Assembly (NCBI RefSeq): GCF_003609635.1
Contig: NZ_MCIA01000035.1
Span: 124,001-188,000, forward strand
Direction of reading: 5' to 3'
DNA: 64,000 nucleotides
Source: Lacrimispora algidixylanolytica
GTDB lineage: Bacteria; Bacillota; Clostridia; Lachnospirales; Lachnospiraceae
The translations under genes were made by a program, and so were the position numbers. Positions 8,294 through 16,143 of this stretch are shown one piece after another. The notes beneath the pieces are model-generated. The model was not told the DNA's origin, made no database searches, and saw only the letters and a program-made list of their open reading frames with translations. Every line of letters starts with the position of its first letter. Positions within the stretch are counted from its first letter, which is position 1.

Positions 8294-9694
8294 ATGAGAA
8301 AGGCAATTTTTGCAAAGTTTCTCCAGGTAATTCTGGTGGTGCTATTTCTAAGCACATTCATTTTCTATATTGCTTCTAGCAGTGCGCTGTTAAAAAACTC
8401 GAGAAAAGACATGCTCTATACTCTGAGTGCCATTGATAAAGTTCTTGATTACAATGGGAATTTTATGGGTGAGGTAGATAAACTGAAAACAGTTCTAAAC
8501 GAAAAACAGGGCCGTTTTACTATTATACAAATGGATGGAACAGTAATCGCTGATACCGGAGATGTGCCCGTGAGTTCCCTTGACAATCATTCGGAGCGAA
8601 CTGAGGTAAAAGAAGCAAAAGAAGAGGGCACTGGCTATTCCAGGCGTTATTCCGATACGCTGAAGGAGAATATGCTTTATGTAGCCATCCGCTCTACGGA
8701 ATCAGATTTTATCCTGCGCATGGCTATTCCTTATACTGGTATGAAAGAATATTTAATGTTGCTGCTTCCAGCCGTATGGCTTACGTTCTTAATTGCCATT
8801 ATGTATTCCGCCTTTTCCGCAGATAATTTTGCAGAATCAATTACAAAACCCTTAAAGGAGATCTCTCAGGAAATGCTAAAGGTAAAAGGAGATTATACGG
8901 ACCTATCCTTTGAGACGTATCAATATCCGGAGATTAATATTATTGCAGAAACAACCACAAAGATGTCAAAGAATGTAAAAGAGTATCTAAATCAGATTGA
9001 TATGGAAAAGCAGATTCGTCAGGAATTCTTTAGCAATGCCTCCCATGAATTAAAGACACCCATTACTTCTGTTCAGGGTTACGCCGAACTATTAGAAAGC
9101 GGTATCATTCAGGAAGAAGGACAAAAGAGGGACTTTCTTAATCGGATTAAAAAAGAGGCCGCTAATATGAATAATCTAATTAACGACATCCTCATGATAT
9201 CCAGGCTGGAGACAAAAGATGCGGAAGTACTAAAAACCAATGTACGCCTTTCCATTGTTCTCGATGATATCATTGAATCCATAAAGCCTTTGGCAGCCTC
9301 CCATGAAGTTCTTATCCATATGGACTGCAAGCCTGTTTGCATTTATGCAAACACACAGCAGATGAAAGAGCTTTTTGGTAATTTAATTTCCAATGCGGTG
9401 AAATATAATAAGCCGGGGGGAGAGGTCTGGGTAAAAGTAAGAGAAGAAGATCGGAATTTAATTGTACAGGTAAAGGATAATGGGGTTGGAATTCCCAAAG
9501 AATCTCTGAGTCGTATTTTCGAACGTTTTTACCGGGTAGACAAAGGACGAAGTAAAAAGCAAGGTGGAACTGGCCTGGGTCTTTCTATTGTAAAACATAT
9601 TGTTAATTTCTATCACGGAACCATTAGTGTAAGGTCTGAACTAGACAAGGAAACAGAATTTACGGTAAATATTCCAATTAAAGGAAAAGTATGA
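8294..9694 (+). CDS. PhoR-like sensor histidine kinase
   Basis: This 466-aa kinase has membrane segments at about 7-30 and 154-175 flanking a roughly 120-residue extracellular sensor. A linker follows, then HisKA with FFSNASHELKTPITSVQGYAELL (phospho-acceptor H251) and an HATPase domain with N-box NLISNAVKYN, G1 DNGVGIP and G2 GGTGLGLSIVKHIV. It lies 20 bp after the regulator and begins after a CGGAGGG site. It probably phosphorylates D52 of the neighbour and may take its signal from the PhoU part of the transporter, as PhoR does in other bacteria. Confidence 0.92.
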   Translation: MRKAIFAKFLQVILVVLFLSTFIFYIASSSALLKNSRKDMLYTLSAIDKVLDYNGNFMGEVDKLKTVLNEKQGRFTIIQMDGTVIADTGDVPVSSLDNHSERTEVKEAKEEGTGYSRRYSDTLKENMLYVAIRSTESDFILRMAIPYTGMKEYLMLLLPAVWLTFLIAIMYSAFSADNFAESITKPLKEISQEMLKVKGDYTDLSFETYQYPEINIIAETTTKMSKNVKEYLNQIDMEKQIRQEFFSNASHELKTPITSVQGYAELLESGIIQEEGQKRDFLNRIKKEAANMNNLINDILMISRLETKDAEVLKTNVRLSIVLDDIIESIKPLAASHEVLIHMDCKPVCIYANTQQMKELFGNLISNAVKYNKPGGEVWVKVREEDRNLIVQVKDNGVGIPKESLSRIFERFYRVDKGRSKKQGGTGLGLSIVKHIVNFYHGTISVRSELDKETEFTVNIPIKGKV

Positions 9695-9730
9695 TAAAAT
9701 TGAAACAAAGAATGCCAGGAGGTCTTATTT

Positions 9731-10618
9731 GTGGGAAATTTTATTTTAACCTGTTGCTCTACTGCAGATATGAGCAGGGAATACTTTCAAAAGCGTCAGA
9801 TCCCTTATGTCTGCTTTCATTATACGATAGACGGGAATACGTATCCCGATGATTTGGGGAAAAGTATTTCATTTGAAGTATTTTATGACCGGATAACAAA
9901 AGGCTCTACTCCCGTGACCTCTCAGGTCAATGTTGATGAATACTGTAGTTTTTTTGAACCATTTTTAAAGGAGGGAAAAGATATTCTTCATCTTACCCTT
10001 TCTTCCGGTATCTCAGGAACTCATAACTCCGCCTGTGTGGCACGAGAAGAGATGAAAGTAAAGTATCCAGATAGGACCATTGTCATTGTAGATTCCCTTG
10101 GGGCTTCTTCTGGATATGGTCTTTTGGTGGATGCGGTTGCAGATCTGCGAGATAAGGATATGGCCATCATGGATGCTGTTCAGTGGGTGGAAGATAACAA
10201 GCTGAATATTCATCACTGGTTTTTCTCCACAGATCTTACAAGCTTTAAGCGAGGCGGAAGAATTTCCGCAACCTCCGCCATGATAGGAACGGTACTTAAT
10301 ATTTGCCCTCTTATGAATATTAATGATAAGGGTTGCCTGATTCCTGTTCAGAAAATTCGCACAAAGAAAAAGGCAATACAGGAAATAGTAAAAGTGATGG
10401 AACAGCATGCGATAGACGGTAGAAATTACAGCGGTAAGTGTTTTATGTCCCATTCCGCATGTGAGAAAGATGCAAAAGAAGTGGCGTCACTTATTGAAGA
10501 ACGTTTCCCCAATCTTTGTGGTCACGTAGTGATTAACAATGTAGGAACCGTAATTGGCTCTCATACTGGCCCTGGTACGGTGGCCCTGTTTTACTTTGGG
10601 GATAAAAGAGAAGAATAA
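9731..10618 (+). CDS. DegV family protein (fatty-acid binding)
   Basis: This 295-aa DegV protein begins with the typical CSTADMS stretch (about residues 8-14) and has STPVTSQVNVDEY, the lipid-binding loop LTLSSGISGTHNSA and VDSLGASSGYGLLV. DegV/FakB proteins bind a fatty acid in their core, and some present it to the kinase FakA. It starts with GTG, 8 bp after AGGAGG at 9717-9722. No FakA gene is in view. It runs toward the minus-strand NusG-II gene with a 4-bp gap and no clear terminator between them. Confidence 0.9.
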   Translation: MGNFILTCCSTADMSREYFQKRQIPYVCFHYTIDGNTYPDDLGKSISFEVFYDRITKGSTPVTSQVNVDEYCSFFEPFLKEGKDILHLTLSSGISGTHNSACVAREEMKVKYPDRTIVIVDSLGASSGYGLLVDAVADLRDKDMAIMDAVQWVEDNKLNIHHWFFSTDLTSFKRGGRISATSAMIGTVLNICPLMNINDKGCLIPVQKIRTKKKAIQEIVKVMEQHAIDGRNYSGKCFMSHSACEKDAKEVASLIEERFPNLCGHVVINNVGTVIGSHTGPGTVALFYFGDKREE

Positions 10619-10622
10619 AAGA

Positions 10623-10973
10623 CTATTCTCCAATGATCCGGGCAATCATATGATTGGGTAAGCAAACAACATTTTCTCCATTATGTTGGATCCAGCCTTG
10701 ATGGACGCATACCTTATCTGGGCAAGATGCTTCCGATACACTTACTTTTTTGTCTTTTACGACGATACGATTGGTACCCCCATTGTATGCGTTAATTAAA
10801 ATATCACTATCTTCATTTAAATTAAGTGTCTGGATTACATTACCATCTACGGATATTTCCACTTTTCCGGCTGGCTTTGAAAAAAGAAACTGATTAAAAA
10901 GGAGAAGTCCGCAGGATACGGTGAGTATTCCGGCAATGAGAATAATTTCTTTTTTATATTTTTTTAAGTTCAT
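10623..10973 (-). CDS. NusG domain II membrane protein (EetA-like candidate)
   Basis: This 116-aa protein has a single N-terminal membrane segment (about residues 9-30) and an extracytoplasmic NusG-II domain: GKVEISVDGNVIQTLNL, NRIVVKDKKVSV, then SCPDKVCVHQGWI and ENVVCLPNHMIARI, with Cys at 84, 89 and 104. It is not the transcription factor NusG; only the small beta domain is shared. Such proteins accompany Gx-transporter and FMN_bind genes in Firmicutes. From memory, the EetA protein of flavin-based electron transfer has this domain. The divergent FMN-binding gene supports that setting; function here is inferred. Confidence 0.8.
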   Translation of the reverse strand: MNLKKYKKEIILIAGILTVSCGLLLFNQFLFSKPAGKVEISVDGNVIQTLNLNEDSDILINAYNGGTNRIVVKDKKVSVSEASCPDKVCVHQGWIQHNGENVVCLPNHMIARIIGE

Positions 10974-11034
10974 TTTATATTCCTTTACAATAGAATGTTA
11001 TAATATTTTCTAATACTGAAACACACACATTTTT

Positions 11035-11064
11035 ATTATAACACATAATTTCAGCTCTTTACAA
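11035..11064 (-). promoter_or_regulatory. Candidate promoter for the NusG-II gene
   Basis: Read on the minus strand: TTGTAA, 18 bp, perfect TATAAT, about 60 bp before the start codon. Confidence 0.45.
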
Positions 11065-11086
11065 AGATAAATAATCAATAAACCAA

Positions 11087-11116
11087 TTGATTAAGGCTTA
11101 TATACTATGTTAAAAT
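11087..11116 (+). promoter_or_regulatory. Candidate promoter for the FMN-binding protein gene
   Basis: TTGATT, 18 bp, TAAAAT, about 30 bp before the start. It lies back to back with the minus-strand promoter, so the two genes could be controlled together. Confidence 0.35.
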
Positions 11117-11147
11117 ATAATCAAACCTTATCAGGCAGGAGGAAATT

Positions 11148-12704
11148 ATGAGAAAAAAGAGTGCTAGTGCAAAAAGGAATGGATTTATCGGTCTGGGAGT
11201 TATGATTCTGCTGGCCGGTGCCACTGTTTTTGGGTCAGAACCTCTTTTTAAGGCGGTAGACAGTGTGTCAGGAACCAATCTATACACTCCAGGTACTTAT
11301 ACGGGTTCAGCTCGTGGGTATGGAGGTGACGTTACGGTTGAGGTAGCGGTATCAGGAAAAAAGATGAATTCTATAGCGGTAAAGGGCGAGAAGGAAACAC
11401 TTTTAAATATGGTCCTTCCTGGATTGACAGATACGATTCTTTCCAAACAATCTACTGAGGTAGACGCTGTATCAGGAGCAACCCTTAGTAGCAATGCCAT
11501 AAAGAAAGCGGTGGATCAGGCGCTTATTCAGGCAAAAGGAGGAACCGTTGAAACAAGTCAACCTTATCAGGAAGAGACGAAAGGTCAGACAGATACCAAG
11601 TGGAAAGACGGAACCTATTCTTATGAAGCTCCTGAGTTTGATGAGAACGGCTTTAAAGACCAGGTTAATATGACCATTAAAGATAGTACTATTACAAGTC
11701 TCACCTGGGACTGTATTGCAAAAGACGGAACGAAAAAGAGTAAACTTTCAATGGATGGAAATTATAAGATGACAGATAACGGACCTAAGTGGCATGAACA
11801 GGCCAAAGCTGTTATTGATTATGTAATGAGTCATCAATCTATGGATGGTCTTATGAAAGCAGATGGCTACACGGACACCGTAGCTTCTGTAAGCATTAAT
11901 CTACATGGATTTGTGAATGGAGTAAAAGATTGTTTAAGTCAGGCAACAGGAGAAGCTCCTAATGCGAAATCTTCCTTAAAAAATGGGTCCTATTCTTATG
12001 AAGCACCTGCGTTTGATGAGAATGGATTTAAAGATCAGGTGAATATGACGGTTACAGACAATACCATTACGAAACTTACCTGGGACTGCATCAAGGAAGA
12101 TGGAACGAAAAAGAGCCGTCTGTCTATGGATGGCAAGTATAAGATGACAGAAGATGGTCCAGATTGGCATGAACAGGCTAAGGATGTGACTGATTATGTG
12201 CTGGGACATCAGTCTATCAATGGTCTTATGAATGCAGAGGGCTACACAGATACGGTAGCTTCCGTAAGTATTAACCTATTTGGATTCGTAAACGGTGTAA
12301 AGGACTGCCTAAGTCAGGCATCAGGAGAAGTGCCAGAGAATAAGGCTTCTTTAAAAGATGGCACCTACGCTTATGAAGCCCCCGAATTTGATAAAAATGG
12401 TTTTAAAGATCAGGTGAATATGATAATTAAGGATAATACAATTACAAACCTTACCTGGGACGGTGTATCAAAAGATGGTTCTAAAAAGAGCAAATTGTCC
12501 ATGGATGGCAACTATAAGATGACGGACAATGGCCCCAAATGGCATGAACAGGCCACGGCTGTAGTTGGTTACGTAATGGAACATCAGTCTATGGAAGGTC
12601 TTATCAATGCAAGTGGGTATACAGATACGGTTGCATCAGTTAGTATTAATCTATCTGGATTTGTAAATGGCGTAAAGGATTGTCTGACTCAGGCATCTAA
12701 ATAA
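11148..12704 (+). CDS. FMN-binding surface protein with three degenerate FMN_bind-like repeats
   Basis: This 518-aa protein has a basic N-terminus with an uncleaved-looking membrane anchor (about 12-30). A canonical FMN_bind domain (about 47-127) follows, with DAVSGATLSS; T112 is the expected ApbE flavinylation site. A linker leads to three repeats starting at K153, K278 and K403, exactly 125 codons apart. Each has DG(T/S)Y(S/A)YEAP.FD.NGFKDQVNM, LTWD...DG.KKS.LSMDG.YKM, WHEQA and TDTVASVSIN. The last motif replaces SGA(T/S) with ASVS, so the repeats probably carry no covalent FMN. It could act as an extracellular electron carrier like PplA, with the repeats as spacer or binding modules. RBS AGGAGG. 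Confidence 0.85.
   Translation: MRKKSASAKRNGFIGLGVMILLAGATVFGSEPLFKAVDSVSGTNLYTPGTYTGSARGYGGDVTVEVAVSGKKMNSIAVKGEKETLLNMVLPGLTDTILSKQSTEVDAVSGATLSSNAIKKAVDQALIQAKGGTVETSQPYQEETKGQTDTKWKDGTYSYEAPEFDENGFKDQVNMTIKDSTITSLTWDCIAKDGTKKSKLSMDGNYKMTDNGPKWHEQAKAVIDYVMSHQSMDGLMKADGYTDTVASVSINLHGFVNGVKDCLSQATGEAPNAKSSLKNGSYSYEAPAFDENGFKDQVNMTVTDNTITKLTWDCIKEDGTKKSRLSMDGKYKMTEDGPDWHEQAKDVTDYVLGHQSINGLMNAEGYTDTVASVSINLFGFVNGVKDCLSQASGEVPENKASLKDGTYAYEAPEFDKNGFKDQVNMIIKDNTITNLTWDGVSKDGSKKSKLSMDGNYKMTDNGPKWHEQATAVVGYVMEHQSMEGLINASGYTDTVASVSINLSGFVNGVKDCLTQASK
11604..12701 (+). repeat. Three in-frame 375-bp coding repeats
   Basis: Units start at 11604, 11979 and 12354; the third is shortened to 348 bp by the gene end. 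The spacing is exactly 375 bp with no indel, though the DNA has diverged at many third positions. This suggests old duplications held in length by selection. Confidence 0.85.
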
Positions 12705-12720
12705 GAATTTAAGAAATTAT

Positions 12721-12764
12721 CCCGGAGAAAGGCTTTGTACCATAAGACCTATCTCCGGGTTTTT
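12721..12764 (+). terminator. Intrinsic terminator after the FMN-binding gene
   Basis: CCCGGAGA and TCTCCGGG form an 8-bp stem, followed directly by TTTTT. It separates the FMN-binding gene from the Gx-transporter gene, so the latter depends on read-through or a weak promoter of its own. Confidence 0.75.
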
Positions 12765-12799
12765 ACATGTGATTGAATGGAATAAAAGGAGCATTGATT

Positions 12800-13315
12800 A
12801 TGAATGGAAAAGGATCGGCGCAAAGAGCATCTCTTTACGGAATGCTGATTGCACTTGCTTTTGTTCTTAGCTACATAGAGACTCTGATCCCCATTTCGCT
12901 GGGAATACCAGGAGTGAAGTTAGGACTTGCAAATCTGGTAACAATGATAGGTCTTTATACCATTGGCATTAAGGGAACGGTGATTATCTCTTTTATAAGG
13001 ATTTTGCTGGTAGGATTTACTTTCAGTAATTTATTTGCAGTATTTTATAGTCTAGGCGGTCTGATACTAAGTCTTCTGGTTATGTTTATCTGTAAAAAGT
13101 ACCGGTTGTTTGGAACAGTGGGAGTTAGTATTATGGGAGGTGTTGCACATAATATTGGCCAGATTTGTGTAGCCGCTTTTGTTGTAAGACAGGCTGGTGT
13201 ATTTTTTTATCTTCCCATGCTTTTGGTCGCAGGTACATTGGCAGGACTCTTGATAGGCATATTGGGGAATATGATGATAGAGAGGATCCGCCATTACCTA
13301 AGAAAATTGCAGTAA
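12800..13315 (+). CDS. Gx transporter family / Hpre_diP_synt_I membrane protein (EetB-like candidate)
   Basis: This 171-aa integral membrane protein has about five segments and the family start YGMLIALAFVLSYIETLIP followed by GVKLGLANLVTMI. It is often labelled 'heptaprenyl diphosphate synthase component I' but has no prenyltransferase motif; the fold resembles ECF S components. I chose the ATG at 12800, 8 bp after AAGGAG at 12786-12791; an in-frame ATG at 12773 has no RBS. Together with the NusG-II and FMN_bind neighbours it matches gene sets for flavin-dependent extracellular redox chemistry. The transported molecule is unknown; a quinone precursor or flavin is a guess. Confidence 0.8.
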   Translation: MNGKGSAQRASLYGMLIALAFVLSYIETLIPISLGIPGVKLGLANLVTMIGLYTIGIKGTVIISFIRILLVGFTFSNLFAVFYSLGGLILSLLVMFICKKYRLFGTVGVSIMGGVAHNIGQICVAAFVVRQAGVFFYLPMLLVAGTLAGLLIGILGNMMIERIRHYLRKLQ

Positions 13316-13332
13316 ATGCAAAATATATTCTA

Positions 13333-13361
13333 TTGTTTTAAGCCGGGCATGGCGATATAAT
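13333..13361 (+). promoter_or_regulatory. Promoter of galT
   Basis: TTGTTT, 17 bp, perfect TATAAT, about 40 bp before the galT start. Confidence 0.6.
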
Positions 13362-13400
13362 GATGTAATAAGGCAAAAGAGACCAGGAGGAGCAAGCAGG

Positions 13401-14918
13401 ATGATTAACATGGCAATTAAAAAACTGATACAGTATGGACGGAATACAGGCCTGATAGAGGAAGCAGACCATTATTATGCGGTAAATCAGATTCTTGATA
13501 TATTAAACCTATGCGAATATGAGGAACTGGATGAAGAGCTTATCGATATCGATTTGGAAGCCGTTTTAAAAGAATTGCTTGATTATGCCTGTGAACAAGG
13601 ACTTTTAGAAGAAGATAGCGTTACATACCGGGATTTGTTTGACACCAAGTTAATGAACTGCTTGATGCCAAGACCCAGTGAAGTCGAAAAAAAGTTCTGG
13701 GAATTGTATCAGACACAATCTCCACTTGCTGCTACCGGATATTATTATAAACTGGCGCAAGATTCAGATTATATTAGAGGTTACCGAATCAAAAAGGATA
13801 TGAGATGGGTTACACCCACCAAGTACGGTGATCTTGATATTACGGTTAACTTGTCAAAACCAGAAAAAGATCCTAAGGCAATTGCGGCAGCAAAACTTGC
13901 GACCCAAAGTGGTTATCCCAAGTGTCTACTGTGTATGGAGAATGAAGGTTATGCTGGGAGAGCCAATCACCCTGCAAGGAATAATCATCGCATTATCCGC
14001 CTTAATATGAATCACAGCCAGTGGGGATTCCAATATTCTCCTTACGTTTATTATAATGAGCACTGCATTGTTTTTAATGGTCAGCACATTCCAATGAAGA
14101 TAGAGAGGGACACCTTTGTAAAGCTGTTTGATTTTGTGAAGCAATTCCCTCACTATTTCCTTGGTTCCAATGCAGATCTTCCAATTGTAGGCGGCTCCAT
14201 CCTTTCTCATGACCATTTTCAGGGAGGGAATTATGATTTTGCCATGGCTAAGGCTAAGATGGAAGCATGCTACGAGATTGAGGGCTATGAAGGCGTACAG
14301 GCTGGCATTGTAAGGTGGCCTATGGCAGTGTTAAGAACCAGAAGTGAGAACCCTGAGGCTTTGATTTCCCTGGGAACAAAAGTGCTTGATGCATGGAGAA
14401 ATTATTCCGATGAAGAGGCTTTTATCTTTGCAGAAACAAGTGGACAGCCTCATAACACCATAACACCTATCGCAAGAATGAGAGAAGGCTTCTATGAATT
14501 AGACCTTGTACTAAGGAATAATATAACCACAGAGGAATGTCCTCTTGGTGTTTACCATCCCCATCAGGAGCTTCATCATATAAAGAAAGAGAACATAGGT
14601 CTGATTGAAGTTATGGGTCTTGCGGTGCTTCCGTCCAGATTAAAAGAAGAGCTGAATTTGCTTGCTGAATATATTTTATCTGGAAAAGATATTGCCTCCA
14701 ACGAGATCATAGAAAAGCATGCTCCATGGGTACAAGAGTTTCTTCCAAACTATGAATCAGTAACGGCTGAGAATATGGAAGAGATATTGAAAAAAGAAGT
14801 TGGACTGGTTTTTGAGCGGGTTTTGGAAGATTCCGGTGTATATAAATGCAATGAAGAAGGACGAGAAGGTTTTAACCGATTTTTGACAAGTGTTGGATTC
14901 TTGCCTGTTTCACAATAG
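13401..14918 (+). CDS. galT: UDP-glucose--hexose-1-phosphate uridylyltransferase (GalT, type 2)
   Basis: This 505-aa enzyme is of the long Firmicutes type (GalT family 2) rather than the roughly 350-aa E. coli type. It exchanges UMP between UDP-glucose and galactose-1-phosphate in the Leloir pathway. The alpha-helical N-terminal part (about 1-110) is specific to this type. The core has CLLCMENEGYAGR, NHRIIRLNMN, GGSILSHDHFQGG (the active-site His region) and GQPHNTITPIAR. galK and galE are not adjacent, so it looks like a single-gene unit with its own promoter. Start 10 bp after AGGAGG. Confidence 0.93.
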   Translation: MINMAIKKLIQYGRNTGLIEEADHYYAVNQILDILNLCEYEELDEELIDIDLEAVLKELLDYACEQGLLEEDSVTYRDLFDTKLMNCLMPRPSEVEKKFWELYQTQSPLAATGYYYKLAQDSDYIRGYRIKKDMRWVTPTKYGDLDITVNLSKPEKDPKAIAAAKLATQSGYPKCLLCMENEGYAGRANHPARNNHRIIRLNMNHSQWGFQYSPYVYYNEHCIVFNGQHIPMKIERDTFVKLFDFVKQFPHYFLGSNADLPIVGGSILSHDHFQGGNYDFAMAKAKMEACYEIEGYEGVQAGIVRWPMAVLRTRSENPEALISLGTKVLDAWRNYSDEEAFIFAETSGQPHNTITPIARMREGFYELDLVLRNNITTEECPLGVYHPHQELHHIKKENIGLIEVMGLAVLPSRLKEELNLLAEYILSGKDIASNEIIEKHAPWVQEFLPNYESVTAENMEEILKKEVGLVFERVLEDSGVYKCNEEGREGFNRFLTSVGFLPVSQ

Positions 14919-14986
14919 AAAGATTGTGAGACTATCAGATAGATTGATGTTTGTAATTATGAACCCTTTGAGTTATATTCTATTGG

Positions 14987-15009
14987 GAGTCAGAGATATA
15001 GCCTGACTC
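14987..15009 (+). other. Small hairpin between galT and the YitT gene
   Basis: GAGTCAG and CTGACTC form a 7-bp stem with a 9-nt loop. It lacks a T-tract, so its role (partial terminator or mRNA element) is unclear. Confidence 0.3.
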
Positions 15010-15054
15010 ACTCTAAAATCATACAGAACCGGATGGAACAAACCGGAGGGAGAC

Positions 15055-15930
15055 ATGGAAACGGTCATGAAGCAGATAGAAAATAAAATGCTGAGAACAC
15101 TTGCGGATTATGGAGTGATTACGTTTAGTATCTGGGTAATGGTAGCTGGAGTTTATTTCTTTAAGTTCCCCAACAACTTTGCTTTTGGAGGGGTTACTGG
15201 TTTTGCTACTGTTATCAGCGCGTTGACCCACTGGTCGGCCAGTCAGTTCACCAACATTGTGAATGCCATTTTGCTGGTTTTAGGATTTCTGTTTTTAGGA
15301 CGTGGATTTGGGATTAAGACAGTGTATGCCACTATTCTTTTGTCCGTATCCTTGTATGTTCTGGAGCGTATCTGCCCAATGAAAGGGCCTCTTACCACAG
15401 AACCTCTTTTAGAACTTATTTTTGCCATCTTGCTGCCTGGAGTGGGATCTGCACTTTTGTTTAATATGGGAGCTTCCAGTGGGGGAACTGACATCATAGC
15501 CATGATATTAAAGCGCCATACCAGCTATAATATTGGTACCGCTCTTTTGCTTGTAGATGTTGGTGGCGTTATTTTATCTTATTTCGTATTTGGACCACAG
15601 ACCGGTTTGTTTTCTTCCTTGGGTCTTATTGCAAAGTCTCTGATTATTGATGATGTAATGGAAAATATTAATTTATGCAAATGCTTTAGCATCATCTGCG
15701 ATGATCCGGCACCAATTTGTGATTATATTATACATGGACTTAATCGGAGTGCTACGGTTTATGAAGCACAAGGAGCATTCACGCACCATAAGAAGACCGT
15801 TATTTTAACAACCATGAAACGCTCTCAGGCGGTAAAGCTTAGAAATTACATACGAACGGTGGAACCGTCAGCATTTATTTTGATTTCCAATTCTAGTGAG
15901 ATTATTGGAAAGGGATTTTTAGCCAGTTAA
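15055..15930 (+). CDS. YitT family membrane protein (DUF161/DUF2179)
   Basis: This 291-aa protein has five or six membrane segments (about 15-180) with the family hallmarks KFPNNFAFGGVTG and NMGASSGGTDIIAMILKR. A soluble DUF2179 domain follows (about 215-291; CDDPAPICDYIIHGLNRSATVYEAQGAF...). The function of YitT proteins is not settled, though a transporter role is suspected. The gene is flanked by a hairpin upstream and a good terminator downstream, so it appears monocistronic. RBS GGAGGG; there is no promoter I would defend. Confidence 0.85.
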   Translation: METVMKQIENKMLRTLADYGVITFSIWVMVAGVYFFKFPNNFAFGGVTGFATVISALTHWSASQFTNIVNAILLVLGFLFLGRGFGIKTVYATILLSVSLYVLERICPMKGPLTTEPLLELIFAILLPGVGSALLFNMGASSGGTDIIAMILKRHTSYNIGTALLLVDVGGVILSYFVFGPQTGLFSSLGLIAKSLIIDDVMENINLCKCFSIICDDPAPICDYIIHGLNRSATVYEAQGAFTHHKKTVILTTMKRSQAVKLRNYIRTVEPSAFILISNSSEIIGKGFLAS

Positions 15931-15939
15931 TCATTCAAT

Positions 15940-15967
15940 CGGAGCAGATTTTTGCTCCGGTTTTTTT
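15940..15967 (+). terminator. Intrinsic terminator after the YitT gene
   Basis: CGGAGCA and TGCTCCG form a 7-bp stem with a 6-nt loop, followed by a run of seven T. Confidence 0.85.
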
Positions 15968-15999
15968 GTGGAATGAACCTTAGTCTTAGGATATCTTAT

Positions 16000-16024
16000 A
16001 GTGCACTTTTTACAAAAATGCACT
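16000..16024. other. Imperfect palindrome upstream of the ABC importer promoter
   Basis: AGTGCA and TGCACT flank a TTTTT/AAAAA pair with one bulged C. It lies about 40 bp upstream of the -35 and could be an operator. Confidence 0.3.
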
Positions 16025-16062
16025 TTAACGCTTTAAATTTACATAAAATTAATGTAATAAAA

Positions 16063-16091
16063 TTGACGGCAGGTATTTTTTGTAGTATGAT
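16063..16091 (+). promoter_or_regulatory. Promoter of the TrpXYZ-like importer operon
   Basis: TTGACG, 17 bp, TATGAT, about 50 bp before the lipoprotein start. The leader is short and has no T-box or other riboswitch. Confidence 0.75.
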
Positions 16092-16143
16092 ACGAAATAA
16101 GTTCAAAACAGGACGAGATTTTATAAGGTGAGGAGAGAAGTTT

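Noticed and set aside
10013-10453. 146-codon open frame antisense to the DegV gene
   Set aside because: Cys/His/Ile-rich composition with no domain and no RBS; the DegV protein on the plus strand has all its motifs.
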